In this document: positions 1-9,572 of the stretch, piece by piece
Layout: each line of letters starts with the position of its first letter
Numbering within the stretch: position 1 is the first letter of the stretch
From: an uncultured SAR116 cluster alpha proteobacterium
GTDB lineage: Bacteria > Pseudomonadota > Alphaproteobacteria > Puniceispirillales > Puniceispirillaceae
NCBI GenBank assembly: GCA_902518965.1
Contig: CABYIQ010000008.1
Span: 1-64,000 of the forward strand
Direction of reading: 5' to 3'
Length of the DNA stretch: 64,000 nt
The notes under the pieces: model-generated
The model's input: the letters and a program-made list of their open reading frames with translations, nothing else
Databases searched by the model: none
What the model was told of the DNA's origin: nothing
Made by a program: the position numbers and the translations under genes

Positions 1-826
1 TTCCGACTAATCCAGTAATTTCTGTTCCTACAAAAGTAATAATCGGGGTAGCGCTATTGCGAAAAACAATGTCGCGTACAGTTTTTGTTCTCAGGCCACA
101 TGCCCGAGCATATCGAACTGAATCGGAGGCTATAACCTCTAGAGCGATAGCCCTTGTTTGCTTAATTATGGGGGCCGCTGAGACGATCGCAAGGCAAACA
201 ACTGGTAAGACCAAATGTGCAAACGCTGAATGTGCTGCCCGCCAATTGGCAGTTAGCAAGCTGTCAATTAAGTAGCTCCCGGTAATGAAGTCAGGTGGAC
301 TGACCATTAGTGATATTCGTCCCATACCTGGCGGTGCCCATCTTAGCAAATAGAAGAAGACAAACAGCATGACAAGGCCAAGCCAATAGGTCGGAATTGA
401 AAATCCAAGCAGCGACATAACACGTGTGGTTTGGTCAAAACGGCCATTAGGATTAAATGCAGCTCGAAGGCCCAGCGGCACACCGATGAGTGTGCCAAGA
501 CCAATGCCCCAGAACAGCAGCTCAAGTGAAATTAAAGAACGTGACGAAATATCTTCAAGGACGGGTCTATTGGAAAGCCAGCTTTCCCCTAAGTCACCTT
601 GAACTACATTACCGGCATAAATCAGAAATTGTTTCCACAAAGGCTGGTCAAGACCAAGTTCTTTGCGGATCATGTCAAATTCTTCAGCTGTAGCAGTTGG
701 ACCTGCTAAGAGACCAACTGGGTCTAGTCCTCCGACCCGGACTAACATAAAGGTTAAGAAGACCACCCCGACCAAAAGCGGAATAACCATAAGTGTGCGT
801 CGAAAAATAAACTGTGAAAAATTCAT
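1..826 (-). CDS. Peptide/nickel-type ABC transporter permease (DppB-like), partial, runs off the window edge
   Basis: My translation of the minus strand from the ATG at 826: MNFSQFIFRRTLMVIPLLVGVVFLTFMLVRVGGLDPVGLLAG... with BPD permease features; no stop before position 1. Absent from the ORF track because it is open at the edge. Confidence 0.85.
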   Translation of the reverse strand, partial: MNFSQFIFRRTLMVIPLLVGVVFLTFMLVRVGGLDPVGLLAGPTATAEEFDMIRKELGLDQPLWKQFLIYAGNVVQGDLGESWLSNRPVLEDISSRSLISLELLFWGIGLGTLIGVPLGLRAAFNPNGRFDQTTRVMSLLGFSIPTYWLGLVMLFVFFYLLRWAPPGMGRISLMVSPPDFITGSYLIDSLLTANWRAAHSAFAHLVLPVVCLAIVSAAPIIKQTRAIALEVIASDSVRYARACGLRTKTVRDIVFRNSATPIITFVGTEITGLVG

Positions 827-920
827 AATTTAGGCGCTTGTTCGAGCAAGTTAATTGAAATGAATATGAGAAATAAAGAGCATTGCCGCCAGAAGATTGG
901 CGGCAATGCTAATCAAAGTG

Positions 921-2495
921 TTAGTCCATCTTCAGTTCACGCCAGCGCTCATGTTCGTCCGGATAATGTACCCAGCCACTCAGCTTGGGGTTCATTGCTT
1001 CGAATGTTGCTGGATAAGTTGTCAAAATCCATGGAGCATCAGTGACCCACAGCTTCTGCGCTTCGTCCATCATTGCCAGACGCTTACCGGCATCCAGCTC
1101 CTCGCGTGACTTGTCGATCAACTCGTCCACCCGAGAGTTGCTGTAAGCTGCTCGGTTGGAAACACCTTTAGAGTGTGAAATCAGATACATGGTATAAACT
1201 GGATCCAAAACGATTGGCCCATCTTCCCAAGTGAAGAAACACATACTCATCTTTTTTGGTGAACCTTTAGCCCGCATTTCTGAGGTTGTTACGCGGGTAG
1301 GCTGCACAGTCACGCCAATTTTCTTCAACATATCCGCTACCTGGATTGCAACAGGCTCCTGATGCCAGAAAGCATCTGCATAGAGGAGCTTGATTGGTTC
1401 GGAAATACCGTTTGGAAAACCGGCCTCAGCCAGAAGTGCCTTAGCTTTGCTCGGATTGTAGTCATAAGGATAGTGATTTGGGTTATACCCATCCACAATC
1501 GGAGGCACAACTGATTTTGCGATATCCGCCTGACCTGCAAAAACTGCTTTATTCAGAGCATCCTTATCAATTGCATAGTTAAATGCCTGACGAACTCGAA
1601 CGTCATCAAAAGGCTTACATTTTGGGTTCATTCGTGCAGAAGCGATAGAGCGACCAGAAGCGCGATCTACTTTCACATTCGAATCCTTCTGCAAATCAAC
1701 CACCTTTTGAATAGATGGGCGGTCAATTAAATGTACCTGACCAGTTTTCAGCAAAGTAACCCGGCTAGCTTCAGACGGTACTTCTTTATAGATCACCTTA
1801 TCGAAATGTAATTTTCCGCCGAAATAGTTTTTATTGGCAACATAAACAGCCTGATCATCCGGGCGCAAAGTTTCGAGATGATATGCTCCAAATCCTGCGG
1901 TGTTTGACTGCATCCACTTCAATGCCCAAGGGTCTTCGGTGGTGGCGTGCTTTTTGACTTCTGTCGAGTCATAAATTCCTGGAACATAAAGTGTTAGTGC
2001 TTTCAGGAAGATTGAACTAGGTGCCGATAATGTGAACTCAACTTCGTATTTTGAGATCGCTTTGACACCAGTTACATTTGACACCCGAGCGATAAAGTTC
2101 CCTGTCCGCTTCTGAGCAAATGATTTTGACCAACTCCACTCCACATCATCTGCAGTCAGCTCATTGCCATATGGGCTCTTAATGCCTTCACGCAGTTTAA
2201 ATACCCATGTTTTGCCATCAGGAGATATTTTCCAGCTTTCAGCCAGATGTGGCTTAACGGTTGCTGGGTCATTTTTCATCTGGCCATCAACCATCTTTTT
2301 GCCGTAAACAACCAAATTTTCATAAGTCTGTACAACTACATTCTGGGTGTGAGTCTTTAGAGCATCACCGTCAAAACCTTCTGGAACTTGAGGTGAGGCT
2401 ACTATTAGTGTTTCTGCTGAAGCAGCGGCCGCCATTGCCGAAAAGGCTAAAGAGGCTGCGGCAGATACCAGCAACTTGTTTTTGTGTTTTCGCAT
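921..2495 (-). CDS. Peptide ABC transporter substrate-binding protein (SBP_bac_5 family)
   Basis: Signal peptide MRKHKNKLLVSAAASLAFSAMAAAASAE; typical family motifs (LAESWKISPDGKTWVFKLREGIK). ORF track starts at 2567; the internal ATG at 2495 fits the signal peptide better. Confidence 0.9.
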   Translation of the reverse strand: MRKHKNKLLVSAAASLAFSAMAAAASAETLIVASPQVPEGFDGDALKTHTQNVVVQTYENLVVYGKKMVDGQMKNDPATVKPHLAESWKISPDGKTWVFKLREGIKSPYGNELTADDVEWSWSKSFAQKRTGNFIARVSNVTGVKAISKYEVEFTLSAPSSIFLKALTLYVPGIYDSTEVKKHATTEDPWALKWMQSNTAGFGAYHLETLRPDDQAVYVANKNYFGGKLHFDKVIYKEVPSEASRVTLLKTGQVHLIDRPSIQKVVDLQKDSNVKVDRASGRSIASARMNPKCKPFDDVRVRQAFNYAIDKDALNKAVFAGQADIAKSVVPPIVDGYNPNHYPYDYNPSKAKALLAEAGFPNGISEPIKLLYADAFWHQEPVAIQVADMLKKIGVTVQPTRVTTSEMRAKGSPKKMSMCFFTWEDGPIVLDPVYTMYLISHSKGVSNRAAYSNSRVDELIDKSREELDAGKRLAMMDEAQKLWVTDAPWILTTYPATFEAMNPKLSGWVHYPDEHERWRELKMD

Positions 2496-2535
2496 TTTAT
2501 CCTCCCTTTCAAATAGGATACACAAAACAGACAGG

Positions 2536-3267
2536 TCAGCTTTTCTGAGGATTGAAGAAAGGAACACGGAAGTTGTCCTTCACTTCTTTCAGAATATCAA
2601 TCACCTCGTACTGGGCATCAATTTGCCTGTTCAACTTTGGCGCTTCTAGCTGGTAGCGCCAATTACTGCCAAAACCTAGTGCCTTATCAACACTGACATA
2701 GGTTCCGCAATAAACTATGAAGTCACGCTTTGGAACGTTACTCACCCGCTCCCTCAAAACTGACAAAACGTCTGGTGGTGACAGAAATTTGTCCACGCCC
2801 ACTTCTTGATACAGTCGGCCATCAACCCAGCTGCGTAAAATGCAGTCATCCCAGCTATCTGCTATATCATCCCAGATCCAAAATTTTGTCGCTAGGTGAT
2901 TGACACAGGCTTGTTTTGAACCTGGTATAGATACGGTCTCAAGAGCCCTGTCGGTATGATCGCTTCCAACGCCAATATAAATCTGGTCGCTAACGTATAT
3001 GACAATCTCCACTTCACCAGAAGTTTGCGTGGATTGTACAAACACTGAATCGCTAGTATCTAATGCATGCAATCCAATCGGATAGATCCTTGGAGCTGGC
3101 ACATCAACGGCAATGTGGATACCAGATTTTGCGACCTCTTCCTGGTGAGCTACAGCTGACTGTGGGTCACGAGTGGCGGAGCCAAAATTGTACATACGTG
3201 CAATATGCAGAGATTGCTCTTTAATGTTCCCATCAATATGTTCCACGTTAATAGTTAACTTTTGCAT
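2536..3267 (-). CDS. DUF2848 family protein
   Basis: Whole-length resemblance to DUF2848 (IYIGVGSDHTDRALETVSIPGSKQACVNHLA). Confidence 0.75.
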   Translation of the reverse strand: MQKLTINVEHIDGNIKEQSLHIARMYNFGSATRDPQSAVAHQEEVAKSGIHIAVDVPAPRIYPIGLHALDTSDSVFVQSTQTSGEVEIVIYVSDQIYIGVGSDHTDRALETVSIPGSKQACVNHLATKFWIWDDIADSWDDCILRSWVDGRLYQEVGVDKFLSPPDVLSVLRERVSNVPKRDFIVYCGTYVSVDKALGFGSNWRYQLEAPKLNRQIDAQYEVIDILKEVKDNFRVPFFNPQKS

Positions 3268-3280
3268 AGGCCGTCCTTTT

Positions 3281-4393
3281 TTATGAATCGAATTCTGCTA
3301 AATCTAGGAGAACTGGATCAGTTCCGGGGCCAATATGTCTTCGCCACATCCAATAGCGTTTCAAGTTCCGCCCACCGGTGCTCCCAGGGCTAAATTCTTC
3401 ACGCCCATGTAAAAAAGCTAAATTATTCATTACTAACAAGTCACCTGGGCGCAGCAATGTCTTGAAGTTCAGATCTGGCCTTTCCAGAACTTCATCCAAA
3501 AAATCTAATGCCTCAATTTGAACGGCACTCAGCGGTTCTCCAGCCATCTCCATACCGGGCGTAATCATTATCCGTGCGTAATGCACCATTAGTTCCCCAT
3601 TTTTAAATTCGAGAATTGGTTTTTGAATGGTTGGGCCTTTTGATGGCCAAACATGGGATTGTGGAGCACGAAAATGATAGGTTTGAAAATAATGAGAAAG
3701 TAAATCTGGGCGCTCATTCATGATTGTTCCCAGGATAGATTGAGCAGAAATAATTGTGCTTTCACCACCTTGGTCTGAAGATTGGTAGCAAAAAAGCCCA
3801 AGGTAACAGGGCGGACGGGGCTCAAGACACCCATTGTCAGAATGTTTTGCTGAACGCTTAGCGCTAGCTCCTATGCGCGTAGGATCTGAATTTGCTGTGC
3901 CTTTATCTGCAACGGTAAAAAGGCGCAAATCATGGTCAATGCCTTGGCGCATAATCTGTCCAAAATAATTACAAATGGCCCAGCCTAGAATTTCGAACTC
4001 TTGCTCTGAGAGAGTCTCCGCTAAGTCTGTGTGGATAACAACAAAACCAAGGCCCTGGTCTAGTCTCTGACGCAGTTCTGGCATTTCTCTTGCCAGTGTT
4101 GGTAGACGAAAATCTTCCTGTGTTATCGTGTTTAGTTTTAGACCGTTAGCACGCACGAACTCTAATGAGCCAATAATTTCATCGCGGACTTGAGGGCTTA
4201 AATGAAAGTGAATGATTTCAGACTTAGCCGTTAAATCTTTGTCACTCCAACACCGTTCAGGCCATTTCTCTTTGGTCTGATTATGAAATTCAACTAGTTC
4301 TTCGTGTGATAGGCAAGTAGCTGTCATGCTATTAGCGTCGAAATCGGGCGATGATGAAAGCGACTCTTTTTGCAATACAAACTCTCTAATCAA
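3281..4393 (-). CDS. TauD/TfdA-family dioxygenase
   Basis: C-terminal LLRPGDLLVMNNLAFLHGREEF..GRNLKRYWMWR typical of TauD-family Fe/2OG oxygenases. Confidence 0.75.
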   Translation of the reverse strand: MIREFVLQKESLSSSPDFDANSMTATCLSHEELVEFHNQTKEKWPERCWSDKDLTAKSEIIHFHLSPQVRDEIIGSLEFVRANGLKLNTITQEDFRLPTLAREMPELRQRLDQGLGFVVIHTDLAETLSEQEFEILGWAICNYFGQIMRQGIDHDLRLFTVADKGTANSDPTRIGASAKRSAKHSDNGCLEPRPPCYLGLFCYQSSDQGGESTIISAQSILGTIMNERPDLLSHYFQTYHFRAPQSHVWPSKGPTIQKPILEFKNGELMVHYARIMITPGMEMAGEPLSAVQIEALDFLDEVLERPDLNFKTLLRPGDLLVMNNLAFLHGREEFSPGSTGGRNLKRYWMWRRHIGPGTDPVLLDLAEFDS

Positions 4394-4507
4394 AAAGAAA
4401 ATTTACGGTATTGATTACTGTGGAGTAGTCAAAAAGTTGTTGTCAATGCCTGACAGCCGTTTTTGCCAATAAATAATAATTCTATACATGCTATTTTCAT
4501 TGCCAAT

Positions 4508-6124
4508 TTATTTTTTAGCAATCAGGTAATCAGCAGTTCGAAGTGCAATAGCCTGAATTGTATTAGTCGGATTTACAGCCGCGGCTGTTACGAAAGCTGA
4601 ACCGTCAATTACAAATAGGCCTTGGACATCATGGGTCTCACACCATTTGTTTAGAACTGACTTTTCAGGATTGTTCCCCATGCGAGCGGTTCCCATTAGG
4701 TGAAAACCAGCTTCGGGCAATGAAGGGCTATCAAAAGTTTCATAACAGCCCGCCTGAAGCAAAGCTTTTTTGGCCATCTTCATGCCCATTTTCAGTGCTT
4801 TTTTTGCGGAAACTGGAGTCTTGTAAATCATCCGGGCTGCCGGTAGGCCGTCATCTGCTATATTTGTTTCACTGAGTACGACTTGGTTAGCTAGGTCTGG
4901 CATATCATCAGAGCAAATAGACAGACTATAAACATGGCCAAAGTGGCGTAGAAAATCATTATGGTGGTCATTTCCCCATGCAATCCTGCGCCCCATAGAG
5001 CCGCTAGCCGTCAACGCGGGGCCATGTGTGCCAAGAGCTTGCATTTTGAAACCGCGTTTGAAGTCACGGTTTCTATCTGTTTCATAAAAATGGTGACTTA
5101 CGAAACTCCCTGCAGAAATCCCCTTGTGGCCTTCAACCAGATCCTCAAATAGGCCAGATACCCTGGCTAGAGGATGTAGCATTAGGTTTTTGCCGACCAG
5201 ACTGGATTTATTGGCTAATCCTTTATGTTGGGTTTTATCTGCTGACAGTTTAAGTAAGCGAGCCGAGCCGACTGCATTACAGGCTAAAAGCACTCTTGGA
5301 GCTAACAACCTTTCTTCTTTGCCTGTTCTGTCCAAATATAAAACACCGCTTACCGAGCTAGAAGAGTCAGTAAGAATTTTAGTAACTCGCGTTTTAGTGA
5401 AAAGTCTTGCACCAGCCTTTATTGCCAGCGGCCAATATGTAATATCAGTGCTGGCTTTAGCCTTATGCGGACAATTTAGCTCACAGGGACCACAATGGTT
5501 GCATTGGCCACGCCCACTCCCATAAGGTTGTGAGTTCACGGCCATCTCTGCTGGCCACCATGACCACCCCAGTTCATTAAAAGCGTTGGCAATACGTTTT
5601 GCCCCCTCTGATAATGGCAAAGGGGGTAGCCTGTGGGGCGCGTCAATCGGGTACGCGGTGTTGCCTGATAGTCCGCTAACACCCATCATTTTTTCATTTA
5701 GTTGATAATAAGGCAACAAATCTTGATAGCTTATTGGCCAGTCTTCTCCCACACCATCCATTGTTCGTGTGCAAAAATCAGACGGGTGGAAGCGTGGAAA
5801 GTGACATGACCACATAATTGTACTTCCGCCCACAGCAGAATACATAAGAGGTTTTATCTCACTGTCCTCTGCGTCAATTTGAAGATCAAATGTCAAACGA
5901 CGCTGAGTTGGGTTGGGGCTCCAACAGGTTTGTCGTTTTATTTCCCAATCATTTTCATTTGCTGGAAAATCTCCGTCCTTTTGCCAGTCTCCGCGCTCTA
6001 AACAGGCGACTTTTAGTCCGCCTGCTGCCAATCTCCAGGCAGCAGCGGCTCCTGCAGCGCCAGCTCCAACAATAATAATGTCCAAACCCTTGTTTAGTTC
6101 ATTTGGCTGATTTTCTGGCTTCAT
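4508..6124 (-). CDS. GMC-family FAD-dependent oxidoreductase
   Basis: N-terminal IIIVGAGAAGAAAAWRLAAGGLKVACLERG; C-terminal HLMGTARMGNNPEKSVLNKWCETHDVQGLFVIDGSAFVTAAAVNPTNTIQAIALR. Confidence 0.85.
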   Translation of the reverse strand: MKPENQPNELNKGLDIIIVGAGAAGAAAAWRLAAGGLKVACLERGDWQKDGDFPANENDWEIKRQTCWSPNPTQRRLTFDLQIDAEDSEIKPLMYSAVGGSTIMWSCHFPRFHPSDFCTRTMDGVGEDWPISYQDLLPYYQLNEKMMGVSGLSGNTAYPIDAPHRLPPLPLSEGAKRIANAFNELGWSWWPAEMAVNSQPYGSGRGQCNHCGPCELNCPHKAKASTDITYWPLAIKAGARLFTKTRVTKILTDSSSSVSGVLYLDRTGKEERLLAPRVLLACNAVGSARLLKLSADKTQHKGLANKSSLVGKNLMLHPLARVSGLFEDLVEGHKGISAGSFVSHHFYETDRNRDFKRGFKMQALGTHGPALTASGSMGRRIAWGNDHHNDFLRHFGHVYSLSICSDDMPDLANQVVLSETNIADDGLPAARMIYKTPVSAKKALKMGMKMAKKALLQAGCYETFDSPSLPEAGFHLMGTARMGNNPEKSVLNKWCETHDVQGLFVIDGSAFVTAAAVNPTNTIQAIALRTADYLIAKK

Positions 6125-6194
6125 TAATTAATTGCCTTTGCACAAGCGCCTGCTTACCATTTTTTTACCTTAGTGTTTTTTTGGGTAAGGGCAA

Positions 6195-7337
6195 ATGTCG
6201 TTCGAAGTTTCCAGTTTGTGCGATTCAATAGACAAAATGATGCAAAAGCATCTACCAGTTGAAGAAGTTAGACGACGAGATGCGGCCGGTGAGCCGCCAG
6301 ACCACCTCTTAGAAGTTTTTGCTGATATGGGTTTGTTCAGACTAGTTATGTCAGAAAAAGAAGGTGGTTTAGGAGGCAGCTGGGAACAGCTCTCAATTAT
6401 ACAGGAGAGAATTGGTTATCATGCGACCATGGCAGCCTTGCTTTTCAACAGAGTAACCTGCTTTGGGATGATGACTTTGATAACATCTGGCAGCCCAACT
6501 CAGAAACAAGCCTGGATCCCAAAATTGCTTGCTGGAAAGGGGGCCTTTGCACTTGCCTTGAGTGAAGCAGAAGCTGGTAGCGATGCAGGCGCCTTGCAGA
6601 CACGAGCCGTAAAGAGCGGTAAAAATTGGAAAATCACAGGCAGGAAGATTTGGATTAGTGGCGCAAAGGCTGCTCTGCAAATGGTAGTTGCGGCTCGTAC
6701 AGATTCAAAAAGCAGAGGTGGAAAAGGAGTAACCTTATTTTTGGTTTCACCAAATGCTAAAGGAATATCTATGACACCGTTGGAAAAAATTGGAAATCGC
6801 TGCTCTTTATCATATGATATTGGCTTTGATGAAGTTGTAGTCTCTGATGAAGCGCGTTTAGGGGTGATCGGTGAAGGTTTTGACTGTCTTAAAAAAACAC
6901 TGTTTTATGCTCGTTCTGGATTAGCATCGGCAGTTGTTGGGACTGCACAGGCAGCTGTGGATGCTGCTCTGGTTCACGCCCGGGAACGCAAACAATTTGG
7001 CCAATCGATTGGACGTTTTCAGGTGCTAGCACATAGGCTGGCACATATGCAAACAGATGTAGATCTGGCGCGTCTTCTTACCCGAGAACTTGCTAAGTCA
7101 ATTGATGCAGGTAAAGACTGTACGCGGTTATCTGCACAGGCCAAGCTGGTTACTACTGAAACTTTGAAAAAAATTACTGAGCAAGGAATGCAAATTATGG
7201 CCAGCGCTGGTTATGCAGTTGAGAGTGATATGCAACGATATTGGCGGGATGCTCGATTATATACTTTTGGCGAAGGTTCGAGCGAAATTTTGTTGGATCT
7301 TATCGCGCAAGATATAGGAGTAGGAAGAGGGATTTAG
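6195..7337 (+). CDS. Acyl-CoA dehydrogenase family protein
   Basis: FALALSEAEAGSD, ARERKQFGQSIGRFQ, YWRDARLYTFGEGSSEI motifs. Confidence 0.9.
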   Translation: MSFEVSSLCDSIDKMMQKHLPVEEVRRRDAAGEPPDHLLEVFADMGLFRLVMSEKEGGLGGSWEQLSIIQERIGYHATMAALLFNRVTCFGMMTLITSGSPTQKQAWIPKLLAGKGAFALALSEAEAGSDAGALQTRAVKSGKNWKITGRKIWISGAKAALQMVVAARTDSKSRGGKGVTLFLVSPNAKGISMTPLEKIGNRCSLSYDIGFDEVVVSDEARLGVIGEGFDCLKKTLFYARSGLASAVVGTAQAAVDAALVHARERKQFGQSIGRFQVLAHRLAHMQTDVDLARLLTRELAKSIDAGKDCTRLSAQAKLVTTETLKKITEQGMQIMASAGYAVESDMQRYWRDARLYTFGEGSSEILLDLIAQDIGVGRGI

Positions 7338-7338
7338 A

Positions 7339-8208
7339 ATGACTAAGGCAGATCACACACTTCTGGCGATAGACACCGTTGTGAATCCTCATACATCCGA
7401 AATAGTAAAGATGCGCCCAGACTGGTCGGGGCGTTTTCATAAAGGTAAGTTTGGCCGTGATGATTCGGTGATGCAGGGGTATAGCTATGCAGAAATGCTG
7501 CGGCAAATGGATTCGGCGCGCATTGAAAAAGCTTTTCTCGTGGCCAACAAAACTGGCCAGTTAGGGCTTCAGGGCAGCTGGCATTTGCCTTATGAGATTG
7601 TAGCAAAAGCAGTTCAGAAATTTCCTGATCGCTTTTATGGTTTAGCTGGACTAGATCCTACAGAGGGCATGGAAGGAGTATACGCGCTGACTGAGGCGGT
7701 GGAAAGGTATGGTTTCATCGGTGCCCATGGTTATCCGCATTGGTTTGAGTTGGCCCCAGATAATGCCCGTTGGTATCCATTCTATAGCAAATGTGTGGAG
7801 CTAGATATTCCGATATTGTTGCAAGTAGGCCAGTCCCTTGTTTACGAACCAAAGCGGCCTCTGCAATCTGTGGGTCGTCCAATTAGCCTCGATCCAGTTG
7901 CTTGTCATTTTCCAGAATTGAAGTTGGTTGGAATTCACATAGGCATACCTTGGACAGATGAAATGATTGCGATGGCTTGGAAACATGACAACGTCTACAT
8001 TATTGCAGACGCTCATGCTCCTAAATACTGGCCGGAGAGTTTTGTGCGTTTTATTGATAGCTATGGGCGACACAAGGTGATGTTTGGGACTGATTTTCCA
8101 GTTTTAACATTTGAGCGTTACCGACGTGAAGTAGATGACCTTGGATTAAGGGCTGAGTCTTATAAAGCTTTTATTCGCGGTAACGCGGAGCGAGTTTTCA
8201 AGTTGTAG
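7339..8208 (+). CDS. Amidohydrolase 2 family (ACMSD-like metal-dependent hydrolase)
   Basis: GIHIGIPWTDEMIAMAWKHDNVYIIADAHAPKYWPESFVRFID..KVMFGTDFPVL. Confidence 0.8.
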   Translation: MTKADHTLLAIDTVVNPHTSEIVKMRPDWSGRFHKGKFGRDDSVMQGYSYAEMLRQMDSARIEKAFLVANKTGQLGLQGSWHLPYEIVAKAVQKFPDRFYGLAGLDPTEGMEGVYALTEAVERYGFIGAHGYPHWFELAPDNARWYPFYSKCVELDIPILLQVGQSLVYEPKRPLQSVGRPISLDPVACHFPELKLVGIHIGIPWTDEMIAMAWKHDNVYIIADAHAPKYWPESFVRFIDSYGRHKVMFGTDFPVLTFERYRREVDDLGLRAESYKAFIRGNAERVFKL

Positions 8209-8210
8209 AA

Positions 8211-9560
8211 ATGATTATAGATCTGCCATTCAAAGAACGTTCTGTCATAACAAAAATTCAAGAGAAAAACTTTTCTCAAACCATGGATTTATGTTTCTCC
8301 CGTCATCCTTATTATCGTGCCCAATTTAAACAAATGGGGCTCTTGCGAGGTGATATAAAAAGTTTAGCAGATATTCATCTTTTACCTGTAATCTCGAAAA
8401 AGGATTATGCTGCAGAACCTGAAGCCTTTCGTTTGGAAACAACAGGCCTAGAAGAAGAAGCTACTATTAATTGGGATGTAATGCATACTACGGGCACAAG
8501 TGGTGGCAGGCCCACTCCTTTTTATTCAACCAGCTATGATTTCTTCAATACGCTTACTGCTAACCGCAGAGCTTTAGAGATAAGACAGGTGCGTGACACT
8601 GATAGTGTTGCGAATCTCTGCCCAATGACTCTTTACCCATATGGGGCTTATCACCGCACTATTGCAGCTGCTAATGTCATGAAAATCCCTGTAATTAGTC
8701 CATTACCTGGTCGTCCCTCGAAGCATTTTCATTGGACCGCCGGTCTTGATGAGGTCGTCGAGACAGTTTCTCGAACGAAAGCAACAATATTATGGGGGGT
8801 CACAAGCTTTGTGCGGAGGGTGTTAATGCGTGCTGAAGAGTTGCGTGCTGATTTTTCTGAGGTACGGTTGGCCTTTGTGACCGGTGAGGCGGTGAGCAGT
8901 GAAATGCGCCGAGACTTAACAAACAGAATGCGCAGAATTGGTCGCAAAGATGCTTTTATTAGTATTTCCTATGCAGCTACGGAAATGCAGGTAGGGTCTG
9001 TGGAATGCTGTCCAGATTCCGGCTATCACAATCCTGCCCCAGATCATTTTTATTTTGAGATCGTTGATCCAGACACGCACAAACCTCTTCCTGAAGGGGA
9101 ACGTGGCCTGTCTGTACTCACTCATCTAGACCGTCGTGGAACTGTCCTTTTGCGCTACGCTTTGGGTGATTTTGCAGCGCTCAGCACAGAGCAATGCCCA
9201 CATTGCGGTAGCTGGACCGACCGGTTTATAGGGATGCCTTCGCGGGCGGATGATTTAGTTAAGGTTAAAGGAATGCTTATAAATCCAGAAGTGGTAACGG
9301 ATTTGTTGTTGGCTGACGGACAGGTGGGAGAATTTCAGATCATAGTGGAAAAAGAGGTGCAAAATGACCCACTTTCTGCAGATAGATTTCGGCTGCTGTT
9401 AGATATCGATCCAAAGACTGATATTGAACGGATTGCTGAATCTGTTCGTGTGGCTATTGGAGTACGGCCGATTATTGAGCGTTCCGAACGAACAGCTATT
9501 TTTGACCCAGATAAATCTCTAAAAGCAAAAAGGTTTGTCGATTTACGGGGTCAGTTGTAA
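8211..9560 (+). CDS. Phenylacetate-CoA ligase (PaaK)-like adenylate-forming enzyme
   Basis: MHTTGTSGGRPTPFYST nucleotide-binding loop; ISYAATEMQVG; C-terminal DDLVKVKGMLINPEVV. Confidence 0.8.
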   Translation: MIIDLPFKERSVITKIQEKNFSQTMDLCFSRHPYYRAQFKQMGLLRGDIKSLADIHLLPVISKKDYAAEPEAFRLETTGLEEEATINWDVMHTTGTSGGRPTPFYSTSYDFFNTLTANRRALEIRQVRDTDSVANLCPMTLYPYGAYHRTIAAANVMKIPVISPLPGRPSKHFHWTAGLDEVVETVSRTKATILWGVTSFVRRVLMRAEELRADFSEVRLAFVTGEAVSSEMRRDLTNRMRRIGRKDAFISISYAATEMQVGSVECCPDSGYHNPAPDHFYFEIVDPDTHKPLPEGERGLSVLTHLDRRGTVLLRYALGDFAALSTEQCPHCGSWTDRFIGMPSRADDLVKVKGMLINPEVVTDLLLADGQVGEFQIIVEKEVQNDPLSADRFRLLLDIDPKTDIERIAESVRVAIGVRPIIERSERTAIFDPDKSLKAKRFVDLRGQL

Positions 9561-9572
9561 AGGGTTTTAAAT

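Noticed and set aside
5124-5525. 133-aa plus-strand ORF inside the GMC oxidoreductase gene
   Set aside because: Antisense to a well supported gene, no domain or independent support.
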